A stretch of 64,000 bases of DNA, taken from assembly GCF_041261445.1 (NCBI RefSeq), contig NZ_JBGCCU010000017.1, forward strand, positions 62,001-126,000. Direction: 5' to 3'. Shown here one piece after another: positions 45,295-55,370 of the stretch. Numbering within the stretch: position 1 is the stretch's first letter; each line of letters begins with the position of its first letter. The notes below the pieces were generated by a model, which saw nothing but the letters and a program-made list of their open reading frames with translations, did no database searches and was not told the DNA's origin. This stretch comes from Catenulispora sp. EB89 (GTDB taxonomy: Bacteria; Actinomycetota; Actinomycetes; Streptomycetales; Catenulisporaceae). Both the position numbers and the translations under genes were made by a program.

Positions 45295-46248
45295 TCACAG
45301 CACGTGGGCACCCGCGGCCGGGCCCAGAGCCCGGCGTACCGCGCGCACCGACGGCGCCGCTTCCAGCGCCGCCGCGACCCGCGCCGCGGCGACCGCGTCC
45401 GCGGCGAGGAACGCGCAGGTCGGGCCGGATCCGGAGAGCAGGGTGCCGATCGCGCCGGCATCCTGTCCGGCCTGCAGGGTCGCGCGCAGGCCGGGACGCA
45501 GGGAGGTGGCCGGCCGGGTCAGATCGTTGCGCAAAGCCGCGCCGAGCAGCGTTGAGTCTCCGGCCCGCAGCGCGCGCAGCAGTTCCTCGTCCACGCCCGG
45601 CGCGGCCGCCTGCTCCCCGGCCTCCTCGCGCAGCCGGTCCAGCTCGCGGAAGACCGCCGGGGTCGACAAACCCTCGTGCGCGAAGGCGAACACCCAGTGG
45701 AACTCGCCGCGGGCCAGCACCGGGGTGATCTGCTCGCCGCGGCCGGTGCCCATGGCGGTGCCGCCGTGGAGCGCGAAGGGGACGTCGCTGCCGAGCTGCG
45801 CGGCGAGCGCGTGGAGGTCGTCGCGGGACAGGCCGGTGCCCCACAGCGCGTCACAGGCCACCAGCGCGCCCGCGGCGTCGGCCGAGCCGCCGGCCATGCC
45901 GCCGGCGACCGGGATGCCCTTGGAGAGGTGCAGGCGCACGGCCGGGCTGCGGCCCGCGGTGCGCGCCAGGAGTTCGGCGGCGCGCCAGGCCAGGTTGGTG
46001 TCGTCCAGCGGCACGTCCACCTGGCCCTCGCCCTCGCAGGTGAGCGCGAGGGTGTCGGCGGTGCTGGCGGTGACCTCGTCGAACAGTCCGACGGCGTGGA
46101 AGACCGTCGCCAGGTCGTGGTAGCCGTCGGCGCGCAGCGGGCCGACCGAGAGCACGAGGTTGACCTTCGCCGGCACCCGGACGGTGACCGACTCGGTGGC
46201 GCCGGGGCGCGGGGTGTCGTCGTCGGGGTCGAAGGCGGCGGCGGTCAT
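45295..46248 (-). CDS. ispE: 4-diphosphocytidyl-2-C-methyl-D-erythritol kinase
   Basis: This is a 317-residue GHMP kinase that phosphorylates CDP-methylerythritol in the MEP isoprenoid pathway. The N-terminal VPAKVNLVL, the ATP loop [13 protein letters not shown] near 105 and the late GSGPTCAFL motif identify IspE. ATG 46248 overlaps the rsmA stop (ATGA). The rsmA-ispE pair is standard in actinobacteria. Confidence 0.95.
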   Translation of the reverse strand: MTAAAFDPDDDTPRPGATESVTVRVPAKVNLVLSVGPLRADGYHDLATVFHAVGLFDEVTASTADTLALTCEGEGQVDVPLDDTNLAWRAAELLARTAGRSPAVRLHLSKGIPVAGGMAGGSADAAGALVACDALWGTGLSRDDLHALAAQLGSDVPFALHGGTAMGTGRGEQITPVLARGEFHWVFAFAHEGLSTPAVFRELDRLREEAGEQAAAPGVDEELLRALRAGDSTLLGAALRNDLTRPATSLRPGLRATLQAGQDAGAIGTLLSGSGPTCAFLAADAVAAARVAAALEAAPSVRAVRRALGPAAGAHVL

Positions 46249-47165
46249 GCCGGCTCCCGCGGCGGCCGGTGCTCCGCCAGACGTGCGAACTCCTCGACGG
46301 TCAGCGTCTCGCCGCGCGCGCCGGGGTCGATGCCGGCGGCGGTCAGCGCGCCCTCGGCGGCGGCCGGGGAGCCGGCCCAGCCGCTCAGGGCCGAACGCAG
46401 GGTCTTGCGGCGTTGTGCGAATGCAGCGTCCACAGCAGTGAAGACGTCGCGGCGGTCGGCAACGGTTGTGGGCGGGACCGCGCGCCGGTCCAGGCGCACC
46501 AGACCGGAGTCGACGTTCGGCGCCGGCCAGAAGACGCTGCGGCCGATCGCGCCGGCCCGCTTCACGTCCGCGTACCAGCGGGCCTTGACCGACGGCACGC
46601 CGTAGACCCGGCCGCCGGGCTCGGCGGCCAGCCGGTCGGCGACCTCGGACTGGACCATGATCAGGGTGCGTTCGATGCTCGGGAAGCGCTCCAGCATGTG
46701 CAGCAGCACCGGGACCGCGACGTTGTAGGGCAGGTTCGCGACCAGCGCGGTCGGCGGCGGGCCCGGCAGCTCGGCGATCCGCAGCGCGTCGGCGTGCACG
46801 AGCTCGAACTCCACGTCCCCGGCGGCGATGCCCGGCGCGAACTCGGCCAGGGTGTCCGGCAGCGCGGCGGCCAGGGTGGAGTCGATCTCGACGGCGACCA
46901 CCCGGCGGGCGACGTCCAGCAGGCCCAGGGTCAGCGAGCCCAGCCCGGGGCCGACCTCGACCACCACGTCGTCGGCGGTGACGTCGCCGGCCCGCACGAT
47001 CCGCCGGATGGTGTTCGGGTCGATGACGAAGTTCTGCCCCAGCTTCTTGGTCGGCGAGACGCCGAGCCGGTCGGCGAGCCGGCGGACTTCGGCCGGGCCC
47101 AGCAGGCGGGCCGGCAGCCGGTCGGGGGCGGCCGAGGGTGGCGGGGAGTGCGGAGTTTCGGACAT
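46245..47165 (-). CDS. rsmA: 16S rRNA (adenine1518/1519-N6)-dimethyltransferase
   Basis: This is a 306-residue KsgA/RsmA enzyme that dimethylates two adenines near the 3' end of 16S rRNA during 30S assembly. KKLGQNFV starts the fold, [10 protein letters not shown] binds SAM, and NLPYN is the catalytic NLPY motif. ATG 47165 was chosen because TACGAT lies 8 nt upstream as a -10, implying a leaderless message, and because the family start fits. It overlaps ispE. Confidence 0.95.
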   Translation of the reverse strand: MSETPHSPPPSAAPDRLPARLLGPAEVRRLADRLGVSPTKKLGQNFVIDPNTIRRIVRAGDVTADDVVVEVGPGLGSLTLGLLDVARRVVAVEIDSTLAAALPDTLAEFAPGIAAGDVEFELVHADALRIAELPGPPPTALVANLPYNVAVPVLLHMLERFPSIERTLIMVQSEVADRLAAEPGGRVYGVPSVKARWYADVKRAGAIGRSVFWPAPNVDSGLVRLDRRAVPPTTVADRRDVFTAVDAAFAQRRKTLRSALSGWAGSPAAAEGALTAAGIDPGARGETLTVEEFARLAEHRPPREPA

Positions 47166-47173
47166 CGCCAGCC

Positions 47174-47179
47174 ATCGTA
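47174..47179 (-). promoter_or_regulatory. -10 element of rsmA, leaderless start
   Basis: TACGAT on the minus strand ends 8 nt before ATG 47165, placing the transcript start at or next to the start codon. No clear -35 is seen. Confidence 0.5.
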
Positions 47180-47293
47180 TGCCGCGCGGCCCCGCCAGCC
47201 GTCCTCCAGGCGGGAACAGCGGTGCGGCGCGGCACCCCGGCTCTGGCCGGGTACCGCGCCGCATCACGAAGCTCTGCCTTTGTCAGGCCCGCG

Positions 47294-48424
47294 TCACGTG
47301 AACAGGTTCCGCCCGCACACCGGCCACTGGCCCGCGCCGGAGCGCACGTACAGCAGCTTGGCGCGGTAGGTCTGCTCCGCCGGGGTGGCGTTCGACGGCA
47401 GTCCGGAGCCGCCCATCGCGGCCCAGGTCGACACCGAGAACTGGTAGAGGCCGAAGTACAGTCCGCCGCCGCCGACCGACTTGGGGTTCCCGCCGGACTC
47501 GCACTCCGCGACGCCGGCCCAGTTCAGGTTGTCCGCACCGGCCACGGTGTTCGGGACCGCCTTGGTGCCGACCTTCACCACCGCGTTCACCGGCGCCTTG
47601 GTGATCGTCTTGCTGACGATCTTCGGCGCCTGCTTCACGCCGTTGACGGTCAGGTAGGCGTACACCACCTGCTGCACGCCCGGCACGCCCTCGGTGAGCG
47701 TGGTCCGCGACCCCACGTAGGAGCTCGGGTCGGACTGCTCGGTCGTGGAGAAGTCGATCGGGACCTGCTTGGTCTCCTGGGTCCCGGTGACGCGCTCGAC
47801 GGTGATGTTCTCGCCGTCGGCGGGGAAGGAGGCCGGGTCCGGGCTCGCGGTGTCCTGGCCGGACAGCGTCACGTTGGCCTGGGCCATCGCCTGCGCCACG
47901 GTCTGCGCGGTGGTGTCCACCGGGATCGAGCGCCCGTCGACGAGGATGTTGACGTGCCGCTCGGTCCGGACCTGGAAGGCCAGGCCCTGGCGGCCGATCG
48001 CCTGGTCGCGGTTGACCGACAGGTACGGGTTCGCGCCGCCGCGCACACCCATGTCGCCCAGCGCCTCGGACACGGTGGTCGCGGTGGACCAGATCTGCTG
48101 GTCCTTGCCGTCCACGGTGACGTCGAGCTGGCGGCCGTAGCGGACCGAGATCTGCTCGCCGTCCACCAGCGTGTCGCCGGGGGCCGGGGCCACCTGGTCG
48201 TGGGCGTCGGTGACGATGCCCTGCGCCTTGAGGACGTCGGCGACCTTGCCGTCGAACGTGTGGATGGTGCGTTCCTGGCCGTCCACGGTCAAATGGACGG
48301 TCTTCTCGAAGCCGACGTAGGCGCCGGCAGCGCCGACGAGCCCCAGCAGGACCGTGCCCTGTACGGCGCGGACCTTGACCTTGGAACCCTCGCTGTGCCG
48401 ACTAGCGGAACGTCTACTGCTCAC
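47294..48424 (-). CDS. rpfB: resuscitation-promoting factor RpfB-type lytic transglycosylase
   Basis: This is a 376-residue exported or membrane-anchored peptidoglycan hydrolase that helps dormant cells regrow. After a basic N-terminus and one hydrophobic helix (about 20-40) come three DUF348 repeats, a G5 domain (about 210-290) and the Rpf domain (about 300-376). The Rpf domain has the catalytic Glu in VAECESGGN and paired Cys (ECES, PVCG). The start is GTG 48424. The 204-bp gap upstream to tatD shows no gene and no recognisable c-di-AMP riboswitch. Confidence 0.93.
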   Translation of the reverse strand: MSSRRSASRHSEGSKVKVRAVQGTVLLGLVGAAGAYVGFEKTVHLTVDGQERTIHTFDGKVADVLKAQGIVTDAHDQVAPAPGDTLVDGEQISVRYGRQLDVTVDGKDQQIWSTATTVSEALGDMGVRGGANPYLSVNRDQAIGRQGLAFQVRTERHVNILVDGRSIPVDTTAQTVAQAMAQANVTLSGQDTASPDPASFPADGENITVERVTGTQETKQVPIDFSTTEQSDPSSYVGSRTTLTEGVPGVQQVVYAYLTVNGVKQAPKIVSKTITKAPVNAVVKVGTKAVPNTVAGADNLNWAGVAECESGGNPKSVGGGGLYFGLYQFSVSTWAAMGGSGLPSNATPAEQTYRAKLLYVRSGAGQWPVCGRNLFT

Positions 48425-48628
48425 GCTGATCCAGACCTCGCCGTGTCCGGCTACGACGCCCGGGCTCCTTCGAAGACCCGTTCTTCACATCGCGTCGATC
48501 CGGCTGCCGAGGCGACACTAGCGGCAACCCCGCCGCGCCGCCAGCAGACGTCCGGTGGATGTCCTGCGGCATCCCTTTCACTCCAAGTCGGCTGTCGGTC
48601 GACTGATATGACTGGCTATGCCCCGGCG

Positions 48629-49564
48629 CTATGCCGGGACCTTGAAGGCATCCCGCAGGTTGCTGTCGAGGGCCTGACAGAGTTCAGCCAAAGCGGTGTC
48701 ACTGTCCATGCCTCGCAATGCGGCCATCGCACGGACTGTGTAGGGAACCAGGTAGGGCGCGTTCGGCCGTCCTCTATAAGGGAGCGGCGTCAGGAAGGGC
48801 GCGTCGGTCTCGACCAGGATCCGGTCGATCGGCGCCACCTGGAATGCCTCCTGCAATGCCTGGTTCGCCTTGTACGTGAGGTTCCCCGCGAAGGACATGT
48901 AGTAGCCGCGCTCGGCGCAAACGCGTGCCATCTCGGCGTCACCCGAATAGCAGTGGAAGACCACTGTTTCGGGGGAACCCTCTTCAAGAAGGATGCGCAG
49001 GACGTCCTCGTGCGCGTCGCGGTCGTGGATCACCAGGGCTTTGCCATGGCGCTTGGCGATCGCGATGTGGGCCCGGAAGGAGTCCTGCTGCGCCTGGACC
49101 CCCTCGGGCCCGGTGCGGAAGTAGTCCAGGCCGGTCTCACCGATGCCGAGCACCTGCTCGTCGGCGGCCAGCTTGTCGATCTCGACCAGGGCGGCCTCCA
49201 GGGCCGCCGCGCCGCCGGGAGCGCGGTCCTGGCCGGACCAGCCGTCGGGGTCGCCCAGAACGAGGCGCGGGGCCTCGTTCGGGTGCAGGGCGACCGCGGC
49301 GTGCACGCGCTCGAACTCCGCCGCCAGCTCGACAGCGGTCTGCGACGAGGGGACGTCGACGCCGACCTGCACCAGGGTCCGGACGTTCACGGCATCGGCG
49401 GCCGCGATGATGTCCGCGGCCGCCGGCTCCTGCATGTCCAGATGGGTGTGGCTGTCGCCGACCGGGGCCGGCAGGGGCTCCGGCGCCGGAGGCGGGGTCT
49501 CGTCCCGCTCCCGGGACTTCCGCTTGCGCTTCTTCTCGCCCTGCCCCGCCTCGTTCTCCGCCAC
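48629..49564 (-). CDS. tatD: TatD family metal-dependent DNase
   Basis: This is a 311-residue TIM-barrel hydrolase with the metal motif DSHTHLD near 37-43, GIGETGLDY, IHDRDAHED, HCYSG and ETDAPFL. These carry the His/Glu/Asp ligands of TatD nucleases, which act in DNA repair and clearance. An extra basic/proline-rich N-terminus (about 35 residues) precedes the domain. GTG 49564 lies 10 nt after the metG stop, so the two are co-transcribed. Confidence 0.93.
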   Translation of the reverse strand: MAENEAGQGEKKRKRKSRERDETPPPAPEPLPAPVGDSHTHLDMQEPAAADIIAAADAVNVRTLVQVGVDVPSSQTAVELAAEFERVHAAVALHPNEAPRLVLGDPDGWSGQDRAPGGAAALEAALVEIDKLAADEQVLGIGETGLDYFRTGPEGVQAQQDSFRAHIAIAKRHGKALVIHDRDAHEDVLRILLEEGSPETVVFHCYSGDAEMARVCAERGYYMSFAGNLTYKANQALQEAFQVAPIDRILVETDAPFLTPLPYRGRPNAPYLVPYTVRAMAALRGMDSDTALAELCQALDSNLRDAFKVPA

Positions 49565-49574
49565 GAGGCTAAGC

Positions 49575-51392
49575 CTAAGCCGCCTCGCCGCCGAGCCGCG
49601 CCAGCTCCTCGTCGACGATCGACGGGTCCAGCTTCTTGAAGATCGGCGTCGGCGGCTCCAGCTTGCGCCCGACCTCGATCGGCGTGGACTCCCAGCGGGC
49701 CAGCGCCTGGTCGTAGTCGCCGGTGAGCACCGGGTAGCCCGGTCCGCCGTCCAGGTCCTCGACCTCGCGCAGCTCCGGCATCGCCGACCAGGTGCCCTCG
49801 CCGCCGAGCAGGTGGAAGACCTTTTCGGAGGAGAACGGCAGGAACGGCGTCAGCAGGGTCTTGGCGTCGTCGACGACCTGCAGGGTGACGTGCAGGACGG
49901 TGGCCATGCGCTCGGGGTCGGTCTTGGCCAGCTTCCACGGCTCGTGGTCGGAGACGTACTTGTTGGCCTCGGCCACCACCCGCATCGCCTCGGCCAGCGC
50001 GGCCTTGAAGCGGCAGCGGTCCAGCAGGTCGCCGACCGCCGCGAAGGCCCCGCGCGAGGTCGCCAGCAGCGCCTCGTCCTCGGGCGTGAGGTCCTTGCCG
50101 GCCGGGATCTCGCCGAGGTTCTTGGCCGCCATCGACACGGCCCGGTTGACCAGGTTGCCCCAGCCGGCGACCAGCTCGTCGTTGTTGCGGCGCAGGAACT
50201 CGCTCCAGGTGAAGTCCGTGTCCTGGGTCTCCGGGCCGGCCGCGGTGATGTAGTAGCGCAGCGCGTCGGCGTCGTAGCGGGACAGGAAGTCGCGGACGTA
50301 GATGACCACGGCGCGGCTGGAGGAGAACTTGCGGCCCTCCATGGTGAGGAACTCCGAGCTGACGACTTCGTGCGGCAGGGCGAGCGCACCGAGGCTGCCC
50401 GGCTCACCGTTCTTGTCGCCCCTGCCGTCGTAGCCGAGCAGCATCGCCGGCCAGATCTCGGAGTGGAAGACGATGTTGTCCTTGCCCATGAAGTAGTAGG
50501 CGGCGGGCGCCTCGCCGTCCGGGCCGACCTGCCAGAAGGCGCGCCAGGCGTCCGGGTCGCCACTGCGGCGGGCCCACTCGACGCTGGCGCTCAGGTAGCC
50601 GACGACCGCGTCGAACCAGACGTACAGCTTCTTGTCGGGGCGGTCGACCCAGCCCTCCAGCGGGACCGGGACGCCCCAGTCCAGGTCGCGGGAGATGGCC
50701 CGGGGCTGCAGGTCGTCCAGCAGGTTCAGGGAGAACTTCAGGACGTTGGGACGCCAGGACTTCTGCTCCTGCAGCCACGACCCGAGGACGCTCGCGAAGG
50801 CGGGCAGGTCCAGGAAGAACTGCTCGGTCTCGATGAACTTCGGCGTCTCGCCGTTGATCCGCGAGCGCGGGTTGATCAGCTTCTCCGGGTCCAGCTGGTT
50901 GCCGCAGTTGTCGCACTGGTCCCCGCGCGCGCCGTCGTAGCCGCAGATATAACAGGTGCCCTCGATGTAGCGGTCGGGCAGCGTCCGGCCGGTCGAGGGG
51001 CTGATGGCGCCGAGCGTGGTCTTGGGGAAGATGTAGCCGTTGTCGTACAGGCCCTTGAAGATCTCCTGCACGACCGCGTAATGGTTGCGCGTGGTGGTGC
51101 GGGTGAACAGGTCGTAGGCCAGACCCAGCGACCGCAGGTCCTCGGCGATGACCCGGTTGTACCGGTCGGCCAGCTCGCGGGCGGTGACACCCTCCTTGTC
51201 GGCCTGGACCAGGATCGGCGTCCCGTGCTCGTCGGTCCCGCTGACCATCAGCACCCGGTTGCCCGCCATCCGCTGGTAGCGGCTGAAGACGTCCGAGGGG
51301 ACGCCGAAGCCGGAGACGTGGCCGATGTGGCGGGGGCCGTTGGCGTAGGGCCACGCCACGGCTGTGAGGATGGTGCGCTGGGTGGACGGCAT
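49575..51392 (-). CDS. metG: methionyl-tRNA synthetase
   Basis: This is a 605-residue class I synthetase charging tRNA-Met. It has [11 protein letters not shown] as the HIGH signature, a zinc-knuckle region with [18 protein letters not shown], the KMSKS equivalent KFSSS and a C-terminal anticodon-binding helical bundle. There is no appended tRNA-binding domain. ATG 51392 is preceded by TACCCT at 7 nt, consistent with a leaderless message. The longer frame upstream is shadow. Confidence 0.97.
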   Translation of the reverse strand: MPSTQRTILTAVAWPYANGPRHIGHVSGFGVPSDVFSRYQRMAGNRVLMVSGTDEHGTPILVQADKEGVTARELADRYNRVIAEDLRSLGLAYDLFTRTTTRNHYAVVQEIFKGLYDNGYIFPKTTLGAISPSTGRTLPDRYIEGTCYICGYDGARGDQCDNCGNQLDPEKLINPRSRINGETPKFIETEQFFLDLPAFASVLGSWLQEQKSWRPNVLKFSLNLLDDLQPRAISRDLDWGVPVPLEGWVDRPDKKLYVWFDAVVGYLSASVEWARRSGDPDAWRAFWQVGPDGEAPAAYYFMGKDNIVFHSEIWPAMLLGYDGRGDKNGEPGSLGALALPHEVVSSEFLTMEGRKFSSSRAVVIYVRDFLSRYDADALRYYITAAGPETQDTDFTWSEFLRRNNDELVAGWGNLVNRAVSMAAKNLGEIPAGKDLTPEDEALLATSRGAFAAVGDLLDRCRFKAALAEAMRVVAEANKYVSDHEPWKLAKTDPERMATVLHVTLQVVDDAKTLLTPFLPFSSEKVFHLLGGEGTWSAMPELREVEDLDGGPGYPVLTGDYDQALARWESTPIEVGRKLEPPTPIFKKLDPSIVDEELARLGGEAA

Positions 51393-51399
51393 GAGGCCT

Positions 51400-51405
51400 A
51401 GGGTA
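51400..51405 (-). promoter_or_regulatory. -10 element of metG, leaderless start
   Basis: TACCCT on the minus strand is 7 nt from ATG 51392. No convincing -35 is visible. Confidence 0.45.
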
Positions 51406-51531
51406 TCTGCCGCGGCGGGCTCACCTGGTGCGGTTGGGACGGGGTCCAGATACTGGACGTGGAGCGGCCGTGCGATGGGCCCGTTTGCCCGGTGCGGGTC
51501 GTGGGTGCGGCGAGGTGGGCCGGCTGAGAAA

Positions 51532-51723
51532 TCAGCCCTCGACGCCGCAGGGCACCGAAGCAAGTCCGGCCAGCATGGCTTCATACTCGTCAAGCGCCAA
51601 GATCACGACAGACTCGCGCCCACAGCGGGTGACGACCACCGGTTCGCGATCAGCCACTACTTGCTCGAATGTCTCGTAGAGGTGAGCTCTCGCGTCGGAA
51701 CTAGCCATGGCACGCATGGCCAC
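51532..51723 (-). CDS. Phd/YefM-type antitoxin without a toxin gene
   Basis: This is a 63-residue protein with the pattern [33 protein letters not shown] and DEYEAML, matching Phd/YefM antitoxins that bind DNA through the N-terminus. GTG 51723 has agaggg 6 nt upstream; ATG 51717 and ATG 51708 are alternatives. The 139 bp downstream, before metG, contain no toxin frame, so it is orphan or a decayed pair, or it may regulate in trans. Confidence 0.7.
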   Translation of the reverse strand: MAMRAMASSDARAHLYETFEQVVADREPVVVTRCGRESVVILALDEYEAMLAGLASVPCGVEG

Positions 51724-51765
51724 ATGTAACCCTCTGCATCGCTTCGGTGACAAATCAACGCACGG

Positions 51766-52656
51766 TCAGCTCTCCTCCGCTGCCTCCTCAGCCGCCTCCT
51801 TCGCCGCCACCACCGCGTCGAAGACGTCCCGCTTCGGCAGCCCGACCTCGGCGGCGACCTCCGCGATCGCCTCCTTCCGCCGCAGCCCGCCGTCCTCCTC
51901 CTTCGCGAACACCAGGTCGGCGAGCTCCGTTGCGCTCAGCTCGCGGCCAGCTCCGGGGGTGGCGCCGCCGACCACGACGGTGATCTCGCCGCGGATCTCG
52001 CCTTCGTCGGCCCACTTCGCCAACTCGGCGAGGGGGCCGCGCTTGATCTCCTCGTAGGTCTTGGTCAGTTCGCGGCAGACCGCTGCCGGGCGGTCGGGGC
52101 CGAAGGCGGCCGCCATGTCCGCGAGGGAGGCGGCCAGGCGGTGCGGCGCTTCGAAGAAGACCATCGTGCGGGGTTCGGCTGAAAGTTCCGCCAGGCGGGA
52201 GGTGCGGCCGCCGCCTTTGCGCGGGAGGAATCCTTCGAAGCAGAAGCGGTCTACTGGCAGGCCGGAGACGGCCAGGGCGGTCAGGACCGCGGAGGGGCCC
52301 GGGACGGCTGTGACCCGGACTCCGGCCTCGACCGCGGCGGCGACCAGGCGGTAGCCGGGGTCGGAGACCGAGGGCATGCCGGCGTCCGTCACCACCACCA
52401 CGCGGGCTCCGGCGAGGAGGTCGCGGAGCAGGTCGGGGGTGCGGGCCGTCTCGTTCGCCTCGAAGTAGGAGACCAGGCGGCCCTTCGGGGTGATGTCCAG
52501 CACGCGGAGCAGGCGCTTGAGGCGGCGGGTGTCCTCGGTGGCGATGACGTCCGCCGACGCCAGCTCCTCGGCCAGCCTCGGCGGCGCATCCTCATCCCGG
52601 CCGATCGGGGTGCCGGCGAGGACGAGGAGGCCGGGGGCCGGTTCTGTTCCAGTCAC
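51766..52656 (-). CDS. rsmI: 16S rRNA (cytidine1402-2'-O)-methyltransferase
   Basis: This is a 296-residue tetrapyrrole-methylase-fold enzyme that methylates C1402 ribose in 16S rRNA. It has GTPIGR near the start, ATEDTRRLKRLL, VTDAGMPSVSDPGYRLV, VPGPSAVLTAL and FEGFLPRK. The start is GTG 52656, with gagga upstream. It is divergent from the mannosyltransferase gene across 68 bp, a common actinobacterial arrangement. The C-terminal tail is Ala/Glu-rich. Confidence 0.95.
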   Translation of the reverse strand: MTGTEPAPGLLVLAGTPIGRDEDAPPRLAEELASADVIATEDTRRLKRLLRVLDITPKGRLVSYFEANETARTPDLLRDLLAGARVVVVTDAGMPSVSDPGYRLVAAAVEAGVRVTAVPGPSAVLTALAVSGLPVDRFCFEGFLPRKGGGRTSRLAELSAEPRTMVFFEAPHRLAASLADMAAAFGPDRPAAVCRELTKTYEEIKRGPLAELAKWADEGEIRGEITVVVGGATPGAGRELSATELADLVFAKEEDGGLRRKEAIAEVAAEVGLPKRDVFDAVVAAKEAAEEAAEES

Positions 52657-52712
52657 GTGACCATCCTCGCCCAAAAACGGTGATCCCCTGTCCGAACGGC
52701 CGGACGACTCCC

Positions 52713-52718
52713 TACGAT
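52713..52718 (+). promoter_or_regulatory. -10 element of the mannosyltransferase gene, leaderless start
   Basis: TACGAT is followed after 6 nt by GTG 52725, so transcription probably begins at the start codon. No ribosome-binding site is present. Confidence 0.55.
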
Positions 52719-52724
52719 GACCGG

Positions 52725-54443
52725 GTGACGAGCCTCGCCCCGACCCGTTCCTCGCTGCCGGATGACGACAGCGAGGAGGACTACGGCGGCCGCCGTCGCG
52801 GCCGTAGCGGTTCGCACCGCGAGCGCGGGCGCGTCTGGTGGCGCCCGAACCTGCACCCGCGCGACGACGAGCAGGGCGAGCTGACGCTCCGCGAGCGCCT
52901 GGTCCCCTCCTTCGCGCAGGAGCCGCGGTGGATCACCTGGGGCTTCCCGATCCTGATCATGCTGGTCGGCGGCTTCATGCGGTTCTGGCACCTGGGGCTG
53001 CCCAAGTGGGTCATCTTCGACGAGACCTACTACGCCAAGGACGCCTGGGCCACCATCCACTTCGGCCACGAGATCGGCTGGCACGACGACCCGCCGGTCG
53101 GCATGGCCAAGGACGACGCGGCCATCATCGCCAACCCGCACATCTGGCGGACGCTGATCGCCAACCACCAAGGCAACGCCGTGCACCCGCCGGTCGGCAA
53201 GTGGATGATCGGCGCCGGCGAGTGGCTGTTCGGCTTCACCCCGTTCGGGTGGCGCTTCATCCCGGCGGTCTGCGGCACGCTGGCGATCCTGATGACGGCG
53301 CGCATCGCCCGGCGCATGTTCCGCTCCACGCTCATCGGCTGCCTGGCCGGTCTGCTCCTGGCCGGCGACGGCCTCGAGTTCGTGATGAGCCGCACCGCAC
53401 TGCTCGACATCTTCGTCATGTTCTGGACGCTGGCCGCCTTCGGCTGCTTCCTCATCGACCGCGACAAGATGCGCTCCAGACTCGTCGACTGGCGTGAAAG
53501 CTTCCCGCCGACACCGCTGCCGGACGACGTGAAGGCCCCGCCGCTCGGCTGGCGCCCCTGGCGCCTCGCGGGCGCCGTCTGCCTGGGCCTGGACCTGGGC
53601 ACCAAGTGGAGCGGGCTGTGGATCATCCCCTGCTTCATGGTGATGTCGCTGCTGTGGGACCACGCGGCCCTGCGCGCAGTGGGCATCCGCCGCCACTGGT
53701 ACGGCTTCTTCCGCCGCGACACCTGGCAGAGCTTCGTGCTCGGCGTGCTGGTCCTGGCCACCTACACGGCCACCTGGACCGGCTGGTTCGTCACCAAGGA
53801 CGGCAACTACCGGCAGTGGGCGGCGCAGAACAACGCGATCCACTTCCCGGTGCTCTCGGCACTGCGCAGCTGGTGGGAGTACCACTGGCAGACGTACCAC
53901 TTCCACGTCAACCTGGACTCCCCGCACGCGTACATGTCGAACCCGTGGAGCTGGCTGATCATGGGCCGCCCCACCGACTACTACTACTGCAACCAGGGCG
54001 CCACCGGCTGTCCGCCCCTGGCGGCCAACCAGCACCAGCAGGTCCTGGCGCTGGGCACCCCGCCGCTGTGGTGGTTCGCGACCATCGCGCTGATCTGGTG
54101 CTGCTGGCGCTGGCTCTTCCGCCGTGACTGGCGCGCCGGCTCGATCCTGTGCGGAATGCTCGCGGCCTGGGCGTTCTGGCTGAACTACCAGCACCGCACG
54201 ATCTTCACCTTCTACGCGGTCGCCTTCGTCCCCTTCATGTGCTTCGCGGCGGCGTACCTGCTGGGAGTGATCGTCGGCCGGTCCGACGCGCTCCAGTACC
54301 GAAGGGTCTGGGGCGCGGTCGTGGCCGGGGCGATCACCGTCTACATCCTGGTGATGTTCATCTACTTCTATCCGATCCTCTCGGCGCAGACGATCACCTA
54401 CAACCAGTGGCTGGACCGCATGTGGTGGCCGAGCTGGATCTGA
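52725..54443 (+). CDS. dolichyl-phosphate-mannose-protein mannosyltransferase (GT39)
   Basis: This is a 572-residue polytopic membrane enzyme that transfers mannose from polyprenyl-phosphate-mannose to Ser/Thr of secreted proteins. After a charged N-terminus (about 1-65) come roughly ten membrane helices. The catalytic Asp-Glu of the first loop is at 99-100 (IFDETYYAKDAW). The C-terminal region has NPWSWL and NYQHRTIFTFY. GTG 52725 was chosen over the upstream frame because of the -10 position. The following hydrolase gene starts 7 bp after the stop. Confidence 0.95.
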   Translation: MTSLAPTRSSLPDDDSEEDYGGRRRGRSGSHRERGRVWWRPNLHPRDDEQGELTLRERLVPSFAQEPRWITWGFPILIMLVGGFMRFWHLGLPKWVIFDETYYAKDAWATIHFGHEIGWHDDPPVGMAKDDAAIIANPHIWRTLIANHQGNAVHPPVGKWMIGAGEWLFGFTPFGWRFIPAVCGTLAILMTARIARRMFRSTLIGCLAGLLLAGDGLEFVMSRTALLDIFVMFWTLAAFGCFLIDRDKMRSRLVDWRESFPPTPLPDDVKAPPLGWRPWRLAGAVCLGLDLGTKWSGLWIIPCFMVMSLLWDHAALRAVGIRRHWYGFFRRDTWQSFVLGVLVLATYTATWTGWFVTKDGNYRQWAAQNNAIHFPVLSALRSWWEYHWQTYHFHVNLDSPHAYMSNPWSWLIMGRPTDYYYCNQGATGCPPLAANQHQQVLALGTPPLWWFATIALIWCCWRWLFRRDWRAGSILCGMLAAWAFWLNYQHRTIFTFYAVAFVPFMCFAAAYLLGVIVGRSDALQYRRVWGAVVAGAITVYILVMFIYFYPILSAQTITYNQWLDRMWWPSWI

Positions 54444-54450
54444 GACCGCT

Positions 54451-55296
54451 GTGCCGCCTTCCGCAGCGCCCGACCAGGAGCTACCGTCCAGTAACGTGGA
54501 ACTCTCCTACGCGCGCCGCGGTTCCGGCGAACCCTTGGTCCTGATCCACGGCATCGGCCACCGCTGGCAAGCCTGGGAGCCGGTCCTGGACCGGCTCGCC
54601 GAGCACCACGACGTGATCGCGATCGACATCCCCGGCTTCGGCAAGTCCGCGCCGCTCAAGCTGGCCCCGGGCCAGCGCCCCATGATCGGGCTGATGATGG
54701 AGCGCATCGCCGAGTCCTTCGCCGGCTTCGAGATCGAGCGGCCGCACGTCGCCGGCAACTCCCTCGGCGGCGCCCTGGCGCTGGAAATGGCCCGCAGCGG
54801 GCTGGCCTCCTCGGTCACCGCGTTCTCCCCGGCCGGGTTCTGGAACACGCGCTGGGAGACTGCGTGGGCGTTGGGGAACCTGAGCGCGACGCGCGCCGCG
54901 GCCTTCGCCCCGAAGCCCGTGCTGCGCTATGTCGCCGACCACGGGACGGCCCGCGCCTTGGCGTTCGGCATGATCTTCGGCAAACCGCGCCGCCTGGACC
55001 CGACGCTGGCCCTGGAGGACACCATCGCCTTGCGCGAGGGTCGCTCGTTCCGGCTGGTCGGCAGAGAGGCCAAGAACTACCGCTACACCGGTGAGAGCGA
55101 CGTTCCGACCACGGTGGCCTGGGGCACGAAGGACCGGATCCTGCTGCGCCGGCAGTTCGCCCGGGCCAAGCGGGTGCTGCCGAAGGCCCGGTTCGAGGAC
55201 CTGCCGGGCTGCGGCCACGTGCCGATGAACGACGACCCCGACCTCGTCAGCCGGCTGATCCTGGAGACCACGGGCGCCATTCCCGCCCAAAGGTGA
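54451..55296 (+). CDS. alpha/beta hydrolase
   Basis: This is a 281-residue hydrolase with oxyanion HGIG near 33, nucleophile Ser104 in GNSLGG, Asp in GTKDR near 229 and His in GCGHVP near 256, so the triad is complete. It is soluble, without a signal. GTG 54451, 7 bp after the mannosyltransferase stop, suggests co-transcription. The substrate is unknown; such proteins range from esterases to C-C bond hydrolases. Confidence 0.88.
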   Translation: MPPSAAPDQELPSSNVELSYARRGSGEPLVLIHGIGHRWQAWEPVLDRLAEHHDVIAIDIPGFGKSAPLKLAPGQRPMIGLMMERIAESFAGFEIERPHVAGNSLGGALALEMARSGLASSVTAFSPAGFWNTRWETAWALGNLSATRAAAFAPKPVLRYVADHGTARALAFGMIFGKPRRLDPTLALEDTIALREGRSFRLVGREAKNYRYTGESDVPTTVAWGTKDRILLRRQFARAKRVLPKARFEDLPGCGHVPMNDDPDLVSRLILETTGAIPAQR

Positions 55297-55370
55297 CCGG
55301 TCGTCCAAAGACCCGACTTGTAGACTCGCGGGAAGGGAGTCATTGCCACCAGGGGGACGGACCGCAGCTG

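Noticed and set aside
48425..48628. c-di-AMP riboswitch upstream of rpfB
   Set aside because: Rpf genes in actinobacteria sometimes carry one, but the conserved motifs are not visible and the gap is short.
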